Shown here piece by piece: positions 23,529 to 34,744 of a stretch of DNA of 64,000 nt; positions within the stretch are counted from its first letter, which is position 1, and the number at the start of each line of letters is the position of its first letter. This DNA is from Lamellibrachia columna. Its lineage: Eukaryota > Annelida > Polychaeta > Sabellida > Siboglinidae. A program made the position numbers and the translations under genes. The DNA lies in contig OY759262.1 in assembly GCA_963662155.1 (NCBI GenBank), positions 66,109,203 to 66,173,202 on the forward strand. The letters run 5' to 3'. Below the pieces are notes generated by a model. That model searched no databases and had not been told where the DNA came from. It saw nothing but the letters and a program-made list of their open reading frames with translations.

Positions 23529-24299
23529 CTAAAACACATGACACAGTGAGTTAACACACGATACAGTGTGTTAACAAATGACTGGGTGTGTTAGTGGTGT
23601 CTTCTAGTCCACCTGACCCACCCCAACAAAGCAAAGCATTCAGGATTATACACTAGACTCCGCTTAACAAAATCACAGATAACATAATGAGCCATTTAGT
23701 AGAATCAAATGTATTGGCGGTGATGGAATCACTCCTTATTCACGCTGGATCAAAATGTGCTGTTTAAACGAATCAGCTGCTAAACAGAGTCATACTGCTT
23801 TGGCCCAAAGTGATTCTATTAAGCAGAGTCGACCGCACAGCACCAGTCCAACAATCATTATTCGGGGTGGGTTACACTTTGCTCTCATCAGACCTGTTCA
23901 CACAAACACAATTTCAACTTCTATTGAAGCATCCAGCCATGCTGCAATTACTGCATGAAAGCTGTTTGTTCTTATAATCCCAACACTGTTTATTTGTCTA
24001 CACAACACATGACTTGGTGTGTTAACACATGACATGGTATGTTAGTGGTGTCTTCTTGGTCTATTTGACAATAAGGTCACCAGCCTATGGAAACACATGG
24101 CTTCCTCTGTGCAACACTATCAAGTGTTTAAAGATACTGTTATCTAACTTTCAAATCACAGCTCAACTACTCATTCAATCACTGCTAACGTATCATAGTA
24201 ACACAATGACTCTTATGTGACTAATAAACAATGATAATATGATAAATAACCTACGGTACTTAATTATCCTCTTCACACCCTAGTTGGTGAATGACTAAC
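23529..24299. other. Intron sequence with a dispersed repeat copy
   Basis: Mostly unique. The part at 23590-23990 is related to 12840-13140 (shared CTATTGAAGCATCCAGCCAT). No coding signal. Confidence 0.55.
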
Positions 24300-24403
24300 C
24301 TATGATGATGATGAGTAGATTGAGAAACTCTTCGGCCAGCACAATGACTTGGCGCAGACAGTCGTCAGGCGACCCGTCCTTGGATGGCATGTCATAGTCC
24401 TCC
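24300..24403 (-). CDS. UBR2: UBR2-like exon
   Basis: Reads EDYDMPSKDGSPDDCLRQVI then VLAEEFLNLLIIII. It matches the family block in which a helix (..L.EEML.L(L/I)I..) precedes GER..GVG. The acceptor is CTATCCTTGCAG and the donor ATAG|GTTAGT. Phases agree on both sides. Confidence 0.9.
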
Positions 24404-24623
24404 CTGCAAGGATAGACTGACTCCCATTCATGGCTGGTAGCAAGTCTCGGCTAATTATAATCACAGTTTATCACACAGGTCATCTTAACACTTTCATTTA
24501 AGTAATAAACAATTTAAATGAAAATTGTTTTTAGCAAATAAAACCTTTTAAATCATTCACAGTAAATGTTTTGTTTCATAGATGTAAATCAACCAGCAAG
24601 AAAAAAACCAGTAATTGTTGTTT

Positions 24624-24830
24624 GGGACAGTGACACCTCACCACAATATGCTACGGGAATAACTGACACCTCACCACAACATGCTACGGGAATAACTGAT
24701 ACCTCACCACAACATGCTACGGGAATAACTGACACCTCACCACAACATGCTACGGGAATAACTGACACCTCACCACAACATGCTACGGGAATAACTGACA
24801 CCTCACCAAGATGCTATGGGAATAGTATGT
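24624..24830. repeat. 33-bp tandem repeat, 6 copies
   Basis: The unit contains GGAATAACTGACACCTCACC plus ACAACATGCTACG. It is nearly perfect except for the first and last copies. Confidence 0.93.
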
Positions 24831-24924
24831 AACAATAATATGTCTCTGACAACTAATAAGACAAGGCAAAACATCTTCTGCAGTCCAAAATGGTTTTAAT
24901 TAGTTAGCGCATACGGCAGAACTT

Positions 24925-27900
24925 GAAATGTCTAGCTGTCTCAATGTCTAGCTGTCTCAATGTATAGCTGTCTCAATGTCTAGCTGTCTCAATGTCTAGC
25001 TGTCTCAATGTATAGCTGTCTCAATGTCTAGCTGTCTCAATGTCTAGCTGTCTCAATGTCTAGCTGTCTCAATGTCTAGCTGTCTCAATGTGTAGCTGTC
25101 TCAATGTCTAGCTGTCTCAATGTCTAGCTGTCTCAATGTCTAGCTGTCTCAATGTATAGCTGTCTCAATGTCTAGCTGTCTCAATGTCTAGCTGTCTCAA
25201 TGTCTAGCTGTCTCAATGTCTAGCTGTCTCAATGTCTAGCTGTCTCAATGTCTAGCTGTCTCAATGTCTAGCTGTCTCAATGTCTAGCTGTCTCAATGTC
25301 TAGCTGTCTCAATGTCTAGCTGTCTCAATGTCTAGCTGTCTCAATGTCTAGCTGTCTCAATGTATAGCTGTCTCAATGTCTAGCTGTCTCAATGTCTAGC
25401 TGTCTCAATGTCTAGCTGTCTCAATGTATAGCTGTCTCAATGTCTAGCTGTCTCAATGTATAGCTGTCTCAATGTCTAGCTGTCTCAATGTCTAGCTGTC
25501 TCAATGTCTAGCTGTCTCAATGTCTAGCTGTCTCAATGTATAGCTGTCTCAATGTCTAGCTGTCTCAATGTCTAGCTGTCTCAATGTATAGCTGTCTCAA
25601 TGTCTAGCTGTCTCAATGTATAGCTGTCTCAATGTCTAGCTGTCTCAATGTCTAGCTGTCTCAATGTATAGCTGTCTCAATGTCTAGCTGTCTCAATGTC
25701 TAGCTGTCTCAATGTCTAGCTGTCTCAATGTCTAGCTGTCTCAATGTATAGCTGTCTCAATGTCTAGCTGTCTCAATGTATAGCTGTCTCAATGTCTAGC
25801 TGTCTCAATGTATAGCTGTCTCAATGTATAGCTGTCTAAATGTCTAGCTGTCTCAATGTCTAGCTGTCTCAATGTCTAGCTGTCTCAATGTCTAGCTGTC
25901 TCAATGTCTAGCTGTCTCAATGTATAGCTGTCTCAATGTCTAGCTGTCTCAATGTCTAGCTGTCTCAATGTCTAGCTGTCTCAATGTCTAGCTGTCTCAA
26001 TGTCTAGCTGTCTCAATGTATAGCTGTCTCAATGTCTAGCTGTCTCAATGTATAGCTGTCTCAATGTCTAGCTGTCTCAATGTCTAGCTGTCTCAATGTC
26101 TAGCTGTCTCAATGTCTAGCTGTCTCAATGTCTAGCTGTCTCAATGTATAGCTGTCTCAATGTCTAGCTGTCTCAATGTCTAGCTGTCTCAATGTCTAGC
26201 TGTCTCAATGTCTAGCTGTCTCAATGTCTAGCTGTCTCAATGTCTAGCTGTCTCAATGTCTAGCTGTCTCAATGTCTAGCTGTCTCAATGTCTAGCTGTC
26301 TCAATGTCTAGCTGTCTCAATGTCTAGCTGTCTCAATGTCTAGCTGTCTCAATGTCTAGCTGTCTCAATGTCTAGCTGTCTCAATGTATAGCTGTCTCAA
26401 TGTCTAGCTGTCTCAATGTCTAGCTGTCTCAATGTCTAGCTGTCTCAATGTCTAGCTGTCTCAATGTCTAGCTGTCTCAATGTCTAGCTGTCTCAATGTC
26501 TAGCTGTCTCAATGTCTAGCTGTCTCAATGTCTAGCTGTCTCAATGTCTAGCTGTCTCAATGTCTAGCTGTCTCAATGTCTAGCTGTCTCAATGTCTAGC
26601 TGTCTCAATGTCTAGCTGTCTCAATGTCTAGCTGTCTCAATGTCTAGCTGTCTCAATGTCTAGCTGTCTCAATGTCTAGCTGTCTCAATGTCTAGCTGTC
26701 TCAATGTCTAGCTGTCTCAATGTCTAGCTGTCTCAATGTCTAGCTGTCTCAATGTCTAGCTGTCTCAATGTCTAGCTGTCTCAATGTATAGCTGTCTCAA
26801 TGTCTAGCTGTCTCAATGTCTAGCTGTCTCAATGTCTAGCTGTCTCAATGTCTAGCTGTCTCAATGTCTAGCTGTCTCAATGTGTAGCTGTCTCAATGTC
26901 TAGCTGTCTCAATGTATAGCTGTCTCAATGTCTAGCTGTCTCAATGTCTAGCTGTCTCAATGTCTAGCTGTCTCAATGTCTAGCTGTCTCAATGTCTAGC
27001 TGTCTCAATGTATAGCTGTCTCAATGTATAGCTGTCTCAATGTCTAGCTGTCTCAATGTCTAGCTGTCTCAATGTCTAGCTGTCTCAATGTCTAGCTGTC
27101 TCAATGTCTAGCTGTCTCAATGTATAGCTGTCTCAATGTCTAGCTGTCTCAATGTATAGCTGTCTCAATGTATAGCTGTCTCAATGTATAGCTGTCTCAA
27201 TGTATAGCTGTCTCAATGTCTAGCTGTCTCAATGTCTAGCTGTCTCAATGTCTAGCTGTCTCAATGTCTAGCTGTCTCAATGTCTAGCTGTCTCAATGTC
27301 TAGCTGTCTCAATGTATAGCTGTCTCAATGTCTAGCTGTCTCAATGTCTAGCTGTCTCAATGTCTAGCTGTCTCAATGTCTAGCTGTCTCAATGTCTAGC
27401 TGTCTCAATGTCTAGCTGTCTCAATGTCTAGCTGTCTCAATGTCTAGCTGTCTCAATGTCTAGCTGTCTCAATGTCTAGCTGTCTCAATGTCTAGCTGTC
27501 TCAATGTCTAGCTGTCTCAATGTCTAGCTGTCTCAATGTATAGCTGTCTCAATGTCTAGCTGTCTCAATGTCTAGCTGTCTCAATGTATAGCTGTCTCAA
27601 TGTATAGCTGTCTCAATGTCTAGCTGTCTCAATGTCTAGCTGTCTCAATGTCTAGCTGTCTCAATGTCTAGCTGTCTCAATGTCTAGCTGTCTCAATGTC
27701 TAGCTGTCTCAATGTATAGCTGTCTCAATGTCTAGCTGTCTCAATGTCTAGCTGTCTCAATGTCTAGCTGTCTCAATGTGTAGCTGTCTCAATGTGTAGC
27801 TGTCTCAATGTGTAGCTGTCTCAATGTCTAGCTGTCTCAATGTCTAGCTGTCTCAATGTCTAGCTGTCTCAATGTGTAGCTGTCTCAATGTGTAGCTGTC

Positions 27901-28755
27901 TCAATGTCTAGCTGTCTCAATGTCTAGCTGTCTCAATGTCTAGCTGTCTCAATGTCTAGCTGTCTCAATGTCTAGCTGTCTCAATGTCTAGCTGTCTCAA
28001 TGTCTAGCTGTCTCAATGTATAGCTGTCTCAATGTCTAGCTGTCTCAATGTCTAGCTGTCTCAATGTCTAGCTGTCTCAATGTCTAGCTGTCTCAATGTC
28101 TAGCTGTCTCAATGTCTAGCTGTCTCAATGTCTAGCTGTCTCAATGTCTAGCTGTCTCAATGTCTAGCTGTCTCAATGTCTAGCTGTCTCAATGTCTAGC
28201 TGTCTCAATGTCTAGCTGTCTCAATGTCTAGCTGTCTCAATGTCTAGCTGTCTCAATGTCTAGCTGTCTCAATGTCTAGCTGTCTCAATGTCTAGCTGTC
28301 TCAATGTCTAGCTGTCTCAATGTCTAGCTGTCTCAATGTCTAGCTGTCTCAATGTCTAGCTGTCTCAATGTATAGCTGTCTCAATGTCTAGCTGTCTCAA
28401 TGTCTAGCTGTCTCAATGTATAGCTGTCTCAATGTCTAGCTGTCTCAATGTATAGCTGTCTCAATGTCTAGCTGTCTCAATGTATAGCTGTCTCAATGTA
28501 TAGCTGTCTCAATGTCTAGCTGTCTCAATGTCTAGCTGTCTCAATGTCTAGCTGTCTCAATGTATAGCTGTCTCAATGTCTAGCTGTCTCAATGTCTAGC
28601 TGTCTCAATGTCTAGCTGTCTCAATGTCTAGCTGTCTCAATGTCTAGCTGTCTCAATGTATAGCTGTCTCAATGTCTAGCTGTCTCAATGTCTAGCTGTC
28701 TCAATGTCTAGCTGTCTCAATGTCTAGCTGTCTCAATGTATAGCTGTCTCAATGT
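24925..28755. repeat. 16-bp minisatellite, about 240 copies
   Basis: The unit is AGCTGTCTCAATGTCT, with a single polymorphic position giving TGTCTAG, TGTATAG or TGTGTAG. There are no indels that I can see over 3.8 kb, so the only information carried is the order of three unit types. Confidence 0.97.
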
Positions 28756-28817
28756 GTGAAAACAGGTGACAAACACTAGAGGGAAATAACAGTTGACCAT
28801 CATGAAAACATACTCAC

Positions 28818-28894
28818 TTGGCCCAGTTGAGCAGAGAGAACTTGTTGAGCAGATAGATGATAAACTCATTGCTATCAATAAGAGCTGCTCCCGT
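28818..28894 (-). CDS. UBR2: UBR2-like exon
   Basis: Reads TGAALIDSNEFIIYLLNKFS then LLNWA plus a split Lys codon. It corresponds to TG.S(L/M)(I/M)DPN.F(L)(L/M)..L.RFEL in UBR1/2. The acceptor is TTTTGTTACAG, the donor GCCAA|GTGAGT, the length 77 nt. Confidence 0.9.
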
Positions 28895-28924
28895 CTGTAA
28901 CAAAACACAGGTGAAAAACTCACC

Positions 28925-29150
28925 AAACAGCACACCACTGGCACAAACCACCCACCACTGGCACAAACCACCCACCACTGGCACAAACCACCCACCACTG
29001 GCACAAACCACCCACCACTGGCACAAACCACCCACCACTGGCACAAACCACCCACCACTGGCACAAACCACCCACCACTGGCACAAACCACCCACCACTA
29101 GCACAAACTACCCACCACTGGCACAACCACCCACCACTGGCAAAACCCTA
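28925..29150. repeat. 20-bp tandem repeat, 11 copies
   Basis: The unit is CACCACTGGCACAAACCACC. It begins about 30 bp upstream (gene direction) of the acceptor of the exon at 28818. Confidence 0.95.
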
Positions 29151-30215
29151 TGTAAACCTAATCTATGTATCACGTGTTCACTGCGAGCCAGATAATCATG
29201 TATCTATGTATCATGTGTTCATTTGTTCACTGCACACCAGACAATCATGTATCTATGTAGCATGTTTCCTTTGTTCATGTGTTCATTGCGTGACAGACAA
29301 TCATGTATCTATGTATCATGTGTTCACTGCACGCCAGACAATCATGTATATATTAGTGCCCTGCGCGGGCCGGGCCGGGCCGGGCCTCTACATAATTTTG
29401 CAGGCCGGGCCGGGGCCTACATACAATTTAAACACATTGGGCTTGGGCCGGGCCTGGGCCTAGTGTGAGCGGGCCGGGCCGGGCCTGGGCATAATAAAAA
29501 TATTCATACAAAACACTGATTATTACTTTATTTTTTAATAAAAACTGATTATAAATTGTAATTCCGGTTAATGAATGTTTAACATTATTTCTTTAGTATT
29601 ATACAGTTGAAAATTGAGACCTTGCATGGAATCTAATGGCCCCATAAGTTCACTTGGGTGGAAGTAGCCAGCCCCAAATGTTTACTTTAGAAATATTTGC
29701 AGAGGCAATCAAGCCATGAATAATCATCAACTTATCACCCTTTGACCCTACCAGTGGACATTCTATTGTCTAGGTCTTCCCTCCAAACATTGCCCACCTG
29801 AATGACCTGCCTACTGCCAAGTGCCCACTAGGCCACTAGCCCACTACCCTGTACCCAACCCAGTTGGTAATTCGTATTTCTCCCCAGTCCTAATTCATTC
29901 ACACTTGTACTAATTCACACATGTCTGAACCTGTCTGTCTCTGGCTAGTGACTGCAGGCCTGCTGGAAATGCCACTGGGTGTCAGTGCCAGTGGGTGACA
30001 TTTAATTGAAATATCATACTAAATTATGTTAACTTAGTTGAGCTAATTCAATTAACAATATAAATTGGGGTTATGGCTTGCATATGGGTTAAGTCAGGGT
30101 TAGATAAACAAATCTCCTAACCTAACCATAAGCCAATACATTAAAGCCAAATATAACAAATGTTATCATATTTAATAGTAATGACACTAAGAAGTTTTTC
30201 TTTATTTTTCTTCAG

Positions 30216-30333
30216 GATATTTGTAAGTTTGAAGAAGTTGGTGGTGCTGGATTTTTAGAACTCATCCAGCACACTATGGACCTTCAGCATAAGAGTAGTA
30301 CTCCACTAAGAGCTAAGGATATTTTGCCCCATC

Positions 30334-30337
<4 letters not shown>
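30216..30337 (+). pseudogene. Remnant of a hAT/BED-type transposase exon
   Basis: After a pyrimidine tract ending TTCTTCAG, a frame reads DICKFEEVGGAGFLELIQHT then MDLQHKSSTPLRAKDILPHP. FE.V...GF..L......Y.(I/L)PSR..L is typical of the N-terminal part of hAT transposases. The match is from memory of the family and is short. It ends in a (TA)n run at 30336-30369. Confidence 0.5.

Positions 30338-30369
<32 letters not shown>
30336..30369. repeat. (TA)n microsatellite
   Basis: An uninterrupted TA run of about 17 dinucleotides inside the hAT element. Confidence 0.95.
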
Positions 30370-30372
<3 letters not shown>

Positions 30373-31544
30373 TTTTTATTTAATAAAACAATAAGTCTGT
30401 TTTACAGTTTATTTGTTTTTCATCTTTGTTATAAGATTATAGGTTTATCTTCTCTAAACTTAGCGGGCCGCAGGCTTGCGGTCCACGGGCTTACCCATCT
30501 TTGGCCCGTGGGTATGGGCCGGGCCTGGGCCTGAAACTTGCGGGCCGGGCCTGGTCCAAACATTCACAGTCTGGGTCAGGCCTGGGCCTAAATTCTAGTT
30601 TGCGGGCCTGGGCCGGGCTTGAAAAATTATTGCGGGCCTGGGCCGGGCCTGGACTCTTACTGCTAATTGCGGGCCGGGCTTGGGATCAAATTCTAGGCCC
30701 GCGCAGGGCACTAGTATATATGTAGCATGTTTCATTTGTTAATGTGTTCACTGCGTGACAGACAATCATGTATCTATGTATCATGTGTTCATTGCGCGCC
30801 AGACAATCATGTATCTATGTAGCATGTTTCATTTGTTCATGTGTTCACTGCGTGACAGACAATCAAGTATCTATGTATCATGTGTTCACTGCACGCCAGA
30901 CAATCATGTATCTATGTAGCATGTTTCATTTGTTCATGTGTTCACTGCATGACAGACAATCAAGTATCTATGTATCATGTGTTCACTGCACGCCAGACAA
31001 TCATGTATCTATGCAGCATGTTTCATTTGTTCATGTGTTCACTGCGTGACAGACAATCATGTATCTATGTATCATGTGTTCACTGCGCGCCAGACAATCA
31101 TGTATCTATGTAGCATGTTTCATTTGTTCATGTGTTCACTGCGTGACAGACAATCAAGTATCTATGTATCATGTGTTCACTGCACGCCAGACAATCATGT
31201 ATCTATGTAGCATGTTTCATTTGTTCATGTGTTCACTGCATGACAGACAATCAAGTATCTATGTATCATGTGTTCACTGCACGCCAGACAATCATGTATC
31301 TATGCAGCATGTTTCATTTGTTCATGTGTTCACTGCGTGACAGACAATCATGTATCTATGTATCATGTGTTCACTGCGCGCCAGACAATCATGTATCTAT
31401 GTAGCATGTTTCATTTGTTCATGTGTTCACTGCGTGACAGACAATCATGTATCTATGTACCATGTGTTCATTGCGCACCATATTTTAAATTTATTATTGT
31501 TACTTTACAAGTCATTCTGTTTATGTTTTACTCAACTGAAATTA

Positions 31545-31782
31545 TTGTAACCCAGTGGAAGTAAATTATTGTAGCCCAGTGGAAGTAAATTATTGTAGCC
31601 CAGTGGAAGTAAATTATTGTAGCCCAGTGGAAGTAAATTATCATAGCCCAGTGGAAGTAAATTATCATAGCCCAGTGGAAGTAAATTATTGTAGCCCAGT
31701 GGAAGTAAATTAGTGTAGCCCAGTGGAAGTAAATTATTGTAGCCCAGTGGAAGTAAATTATCGTAGCCCAGTGGAAGTATTA
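31545..31782. repeat. 24-bp tandem repeat, 10 copies
   Basis: The unit is CCCAGTGGAAGTAAATTATT plus GTAG. It ends exactly where LINE sequence begins (AGTATTAGGCCC). AGTAAATT also follows the LINE tail at 32760, so the LINE may have inserted at the array edge. Confidence 0.93.
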
Positions 31783-32755
31783 GGCCCGCTACGATTTTTA
31801 ATACATATAAATGATTTGGAAGATGACATATCTAGCAAAGTACTGACATTTGCAGATGACACAAAAGTATTCAGAAAGGTTACTAATGTTACAGATGAAC
31901 AAAGTTTACAGGATGATCTAGATAAATTAGTTAAATGGTCAGAAAAATGGCAAATGTTATTAAATTTTTGGAAGTGTAAATGTATACACATAGGACATGG
32001 AAACATGGACGAAGAATATAAAATGGGGGATGCTCTACTAGGTAGAACCACACAAGAAAAGGACTTAGAAGTAACATTTAGTGCTGATATGAAATTTTCA
32101 GAGCAATGTCGGATTGCTGCTTCGAATGGAAATCAAATTCTAGGGCTAATTAGGAGAACTATCATGTATAAGGAGAAACAGCTAATTGTACCCCTTTACA
32201 AAGCAATAGTTACACCACACTTGGAATATTGTATTCAAGCATGGAGGCCGTATCGTAAAAAGGACATAGACAAGCTAGAAAGAATACAATGAAGAGCAAC
32301 TAAAATGATTCCAGAATTGAGAGACCTTAGTTATGAAAGCTGCTTATTACAATGTGGTTTGTCAACACTAGAGACCAGGAGACTAAGAGGAGACCAAATA
32401 GAAGTGTTTAAAATAGTGAATGGTTATGAGGATGTTGATAGGAATATGTTCTTCAAACTGAAAGAAGGCAGTAGAACCAGAGGACACAAAGCAGCGTTAG
32501 TTAAGGAGCAGTGTAGGTTGGACATGAGAAAGTACTCTTTCTCACAGAGGGTGATAAATGAATGGAACAAATTGCCAAATGATTGTGCTAGTAGTGTGAA
32601 TATGTTTAAAAATAGAATTGACAGATATCTGATAAGGGCGGGCTACACATAGATGAGAAAATTGTTGGACCCTCGATAAGCCAATGGCTTCCTTGTCCAC
32701 TTGCCATTTGGAACTTGTTGTTTGGGATGGCAATCTTGTTAAATCTTGTTAAAGT
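31779..32755 (+). mobile_element. CR1/L2-like LINE, 5'-truncated, with RT C-terminal half
   Basis: The reading frame contains FADDTKVF (the [FY]xDD reverse-transcriptase active-site motif), then KWSEKWQ, YKAIVTPHLEYCIQAWRPYR and KKDIDKLERIQ. A TGA follows, and the frame continues RATKMIPELRDLSYES to NRIDRYLIRAGYT, the family C-terminus. The 3' trailer ends with two copies of AATCTTGTTA, as expected for the short terminal repeats of CR1-type elements. It lies antisense to the gene and is inactive. Confidence 0.9.
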
Positions 32756-32814
32756 AAATTCATATCAAAAGCTACCAATATCTACAATTAACAAATGTTT
32801 AACAAAAAGCTTTG

Positions 32815-33145
32815 ACAGAACATGCCAAGGTGGCCAAATGACAGGACTTACAAAGGTGACCAAATGACAGGACATGCCAAGGTGGCCAAATGACAGGATA
32901 TACAAAGGTGGCCAAATGGCAGGACATGCCAAGGTGGCCAAATGACAGGATATACAAAGGTGGCAAAATGACAGGACATGCCAAGGTGGCCAAATGACAG
33001 GACATACAAAGGTGACCAAATGACAGGACATGCCAAGGTGGCCAAATGACAGGATATACAAAGGTGGCCAAATGACAGGACATGCAAAGGTAGCCAAATG
33101 ACAGGACATGCCAAGGTGGCCAAATGGCAGGACATACTAAATGGC
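32815..33145. repeat. About 26-bp tandem repeat, 12 copies
   Basis: Units alternate AAATGACAGGACATGCCAAG with GTGGCC and AAATGACAGGATATACAAAG with GTGGCC, giving a 52-bp two-unit period. It lies about 40 bp downstream of the donor of the exon at 33187. Confidence 0.93.
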
Positions 33146-33186
33146 AGGTGATATGGCAATAATTGGCCCCAGTAATGTTGACATAC

Positions 33187-33252
33187 CTGCAGCATTGTGA
33201 CGTCTTTGTCGTACATCTCAGAGCAACACCTCACGTTGTGATAGAAGTAGAT
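33187..33252 (-). CDS. UBR2: UBR2-like exon
   Basis: Reads IYFYHNVRCCSEMYDKDVTM then LQ. The family block is (I/V)(Y/F)YYH(N/D)VKCR.EM(F/Y)DKD..MLQ. The acceptor is CTGTTCAG, the donor CTGCAG|GTATGT. It is 22 codons, phase 0 at both ends. Confidence 0.95.
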
Positions 33253-33777
33253 CTGAACAAACAGAAATAACTCAACAGTCAAAAACATCAATTACTTCAT
33301 ATGACAGACAGTCAGACCTATACGTGAAATAGGACAATGGAGTGATAGGTGCATGCTCATTATGAAATATAAGGCTTTATGCCACAGTCCTATGTTAATA
33401 ATAGGAAATATAGGACTTCGGGTGTTTTGTCAAAAGACAAACGTCTTAAACTTTACGTAACTCCAAAGCAAATAGATGGATGACTTAAGACAAAATATGG
33501 CCTTGCAATAGTTTGTAACCTTTCGAGAACATAAGACCTGACGTTTAATTTTCAAATTATGGATATTAAAATGGGTACCTTTCTCATTCTCTAATTATGT
33601 TATACTTCACTATTTGTGCTTCAAAAAGGTAATGAAATAACATTTCTAAGCTATATGCCAATATGAGAATACTCTGCAACAAATATATTGGAATTTTTCA
33701 CATCTTTGCATAAACATTTTTTTGTGAGAATTTATTTTCTGTTTGTATTTATCAATAAGGCTGATTTAAAAGCAGAA
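33253..33777. other. Unique AT-rich intron sequence
   Basis: No repeat family or coding signal recognised. Confidence 0.55.
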
Positions 33778-34212
33778 ACAGATAACATGAAGCACATGTC
33801 AGGTTAGTTATCAGAAACAGATAACATGAAGCACATGTCAGGTTAGTTATCAGAAACAGATAACATGAAGCACATGTCAGGTTAGTTATCAGAAACAGAT
33901 AACATGAAGCACATGTCAGGTTAGTTATCAGAAACAGATAACATGAAGCACATGTCAGGTTAGTTATCAGAAACAGATAACATGAAGCACATGTCAGGTT
34001 AGTTATCAGAAACAGATAACATGAAGCACATGTCAGGTTAGTTATCAGAAACAGATAACATGAAGCACATGTCAGGTTAGTTATCAGAAACAGATAACAT
34101 GAAGCACATGTCAGGTTAGTTATCAGAAACAGATAACATGAAGCACATGTCAGGTTAGTTATCAGAAACAGATAACATGAAGCACATATGCCTGTCAGGT
34201 TAGTTATCAGAA
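33778..34212. repeat. 39-bp minisatellite, 11 nearly identical copies
   Basis: The unit contains GAAACAGATAACATGAAGCA plus CATGTCAGGTTAGTTATCA. Ten copies look identical; only the last has an ATATGCCTG insertion. Very recent expansion. Confidence 0.96.
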
Positions 34213-34277
34213 CAATTCTTCAGTTTACGTAGACAACTCTTACTTCAGCTATTGCATAATGTCAACAGTGGCATCAC

Positions 34278-34436
34278 CTGGTTGAGAAGAGAGTAACCAT
34301 TCCTCCGCCACATTCCGGCCTGTGTCTGCGAAATGAGAACTTGAGTCCTCAGTGACGGCTCAATCAAGTCGACTGTACTGACGCGCAGCCATGGATCAGC
34401 GATTAATTGCTGTGGCTGGCCATGGATCAGCCATTG
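34278..34436 (-). CDS. UBR2: UBR2-like exon, AGMWRRNG block, duplicated acceptor
   Basis: Reads QWLIHGQPQQLIADPWLRVS, TVDLIEPSLRTQVLISQTQA, GMWRRNGYSLLNQ. AGMWRRNG.SL(V/L)NQ is invariant in UBR2. The donor is AACCAG|GTGATG. The first acceptor is TTCCCACAG. A second, GCCACAG, lies 27 nt inside the exon after an imperfect duplication of the exon start (both followed by CTGATCCATGG). Use of the second would give a 132-nt exon from 34278 to 34409 in the same frame. Confidence 0.93.
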
Positions 34437-34544
34437 CTGTGGGAACAAACAATGTGCGTCATTGTTGAAAGTTGTCACTAAAGCATAGTATCACACTTTA
34501 TAAAAAATAGAAAATTTAGTCGATCCTATTTTGTACCTTAAAAT

Positions 34545-34743
34545 GATCCAGTCACTATTGGTGTAGTTGTGGGATGACTGTAAATGATCCCAGTCAGTCA
34601 CTATTGGTGTAGTCATGGGATGACTGTAAATGATCCCTCCCAAGACAGTCAGTCACTATCGGTGTAGTCGTGGGATGACTATAAATTATCCCTCCCAAGA
34701 CAGTCGGTCACTACTGATGTAGTCGTAGGATGACTGTAAATGA
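34545..34743. repeat. About 50-60-bp tandem repeat, 3-4 copies, split by a LINE
   Basis: The unit contains GGTGTAGTCGTGGGATGACT, GTAAATGATCCCTCCCAAGA and CAGTCAGTCACTA. One more unit follows at 35603-35660, directly after the LINE. Confidence 0.85.
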
Positions 34744-34744
34744 T

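Larger units (their letters stand above)
29354..30713 (+). mobile_element. hAT-superfamily DNA transposon, non-autonomous, 1,360 bp
   Basis: Terminal inverted repeats are TAGTGCCCTGCGCGGGCC at the left and its complement ending GGGCACTA at the right. The 8-bp target duplication GTATATAT lies at 29346-29353 and 30714-30721, the hAT signature. Both sub-ends carry GGGCCGGGCC-rich repeats. There is no intact transposase; one exon-like remnant is present at 30216-30337. It inserted into the 97-bp minisatellite. Confidence 0.9.
29160..31470. repeat. 97-bp minisatellite interrupted by a hAT element
   Basis: The unit consists of CATGTGTTCACTGCGTGACA, GACAATCATGTATCTATGTA and GCATGTTTCATTTGTTC parts. 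Units to the right of the element form a 291-bp higher-order repeat (three units), seen twice between 30768 and 31404. The array resumes in register on both sides of the insertion at 29354-30713. Confidence 0.93.

Noticed and set aside
28717..29126. 124-codon and smaller minus-strand frames with VVCASGGWFVP repeats
   Set aside because: Made by the 20-bp array. Only the part 28818-28894, in a different frame, is a real exon.
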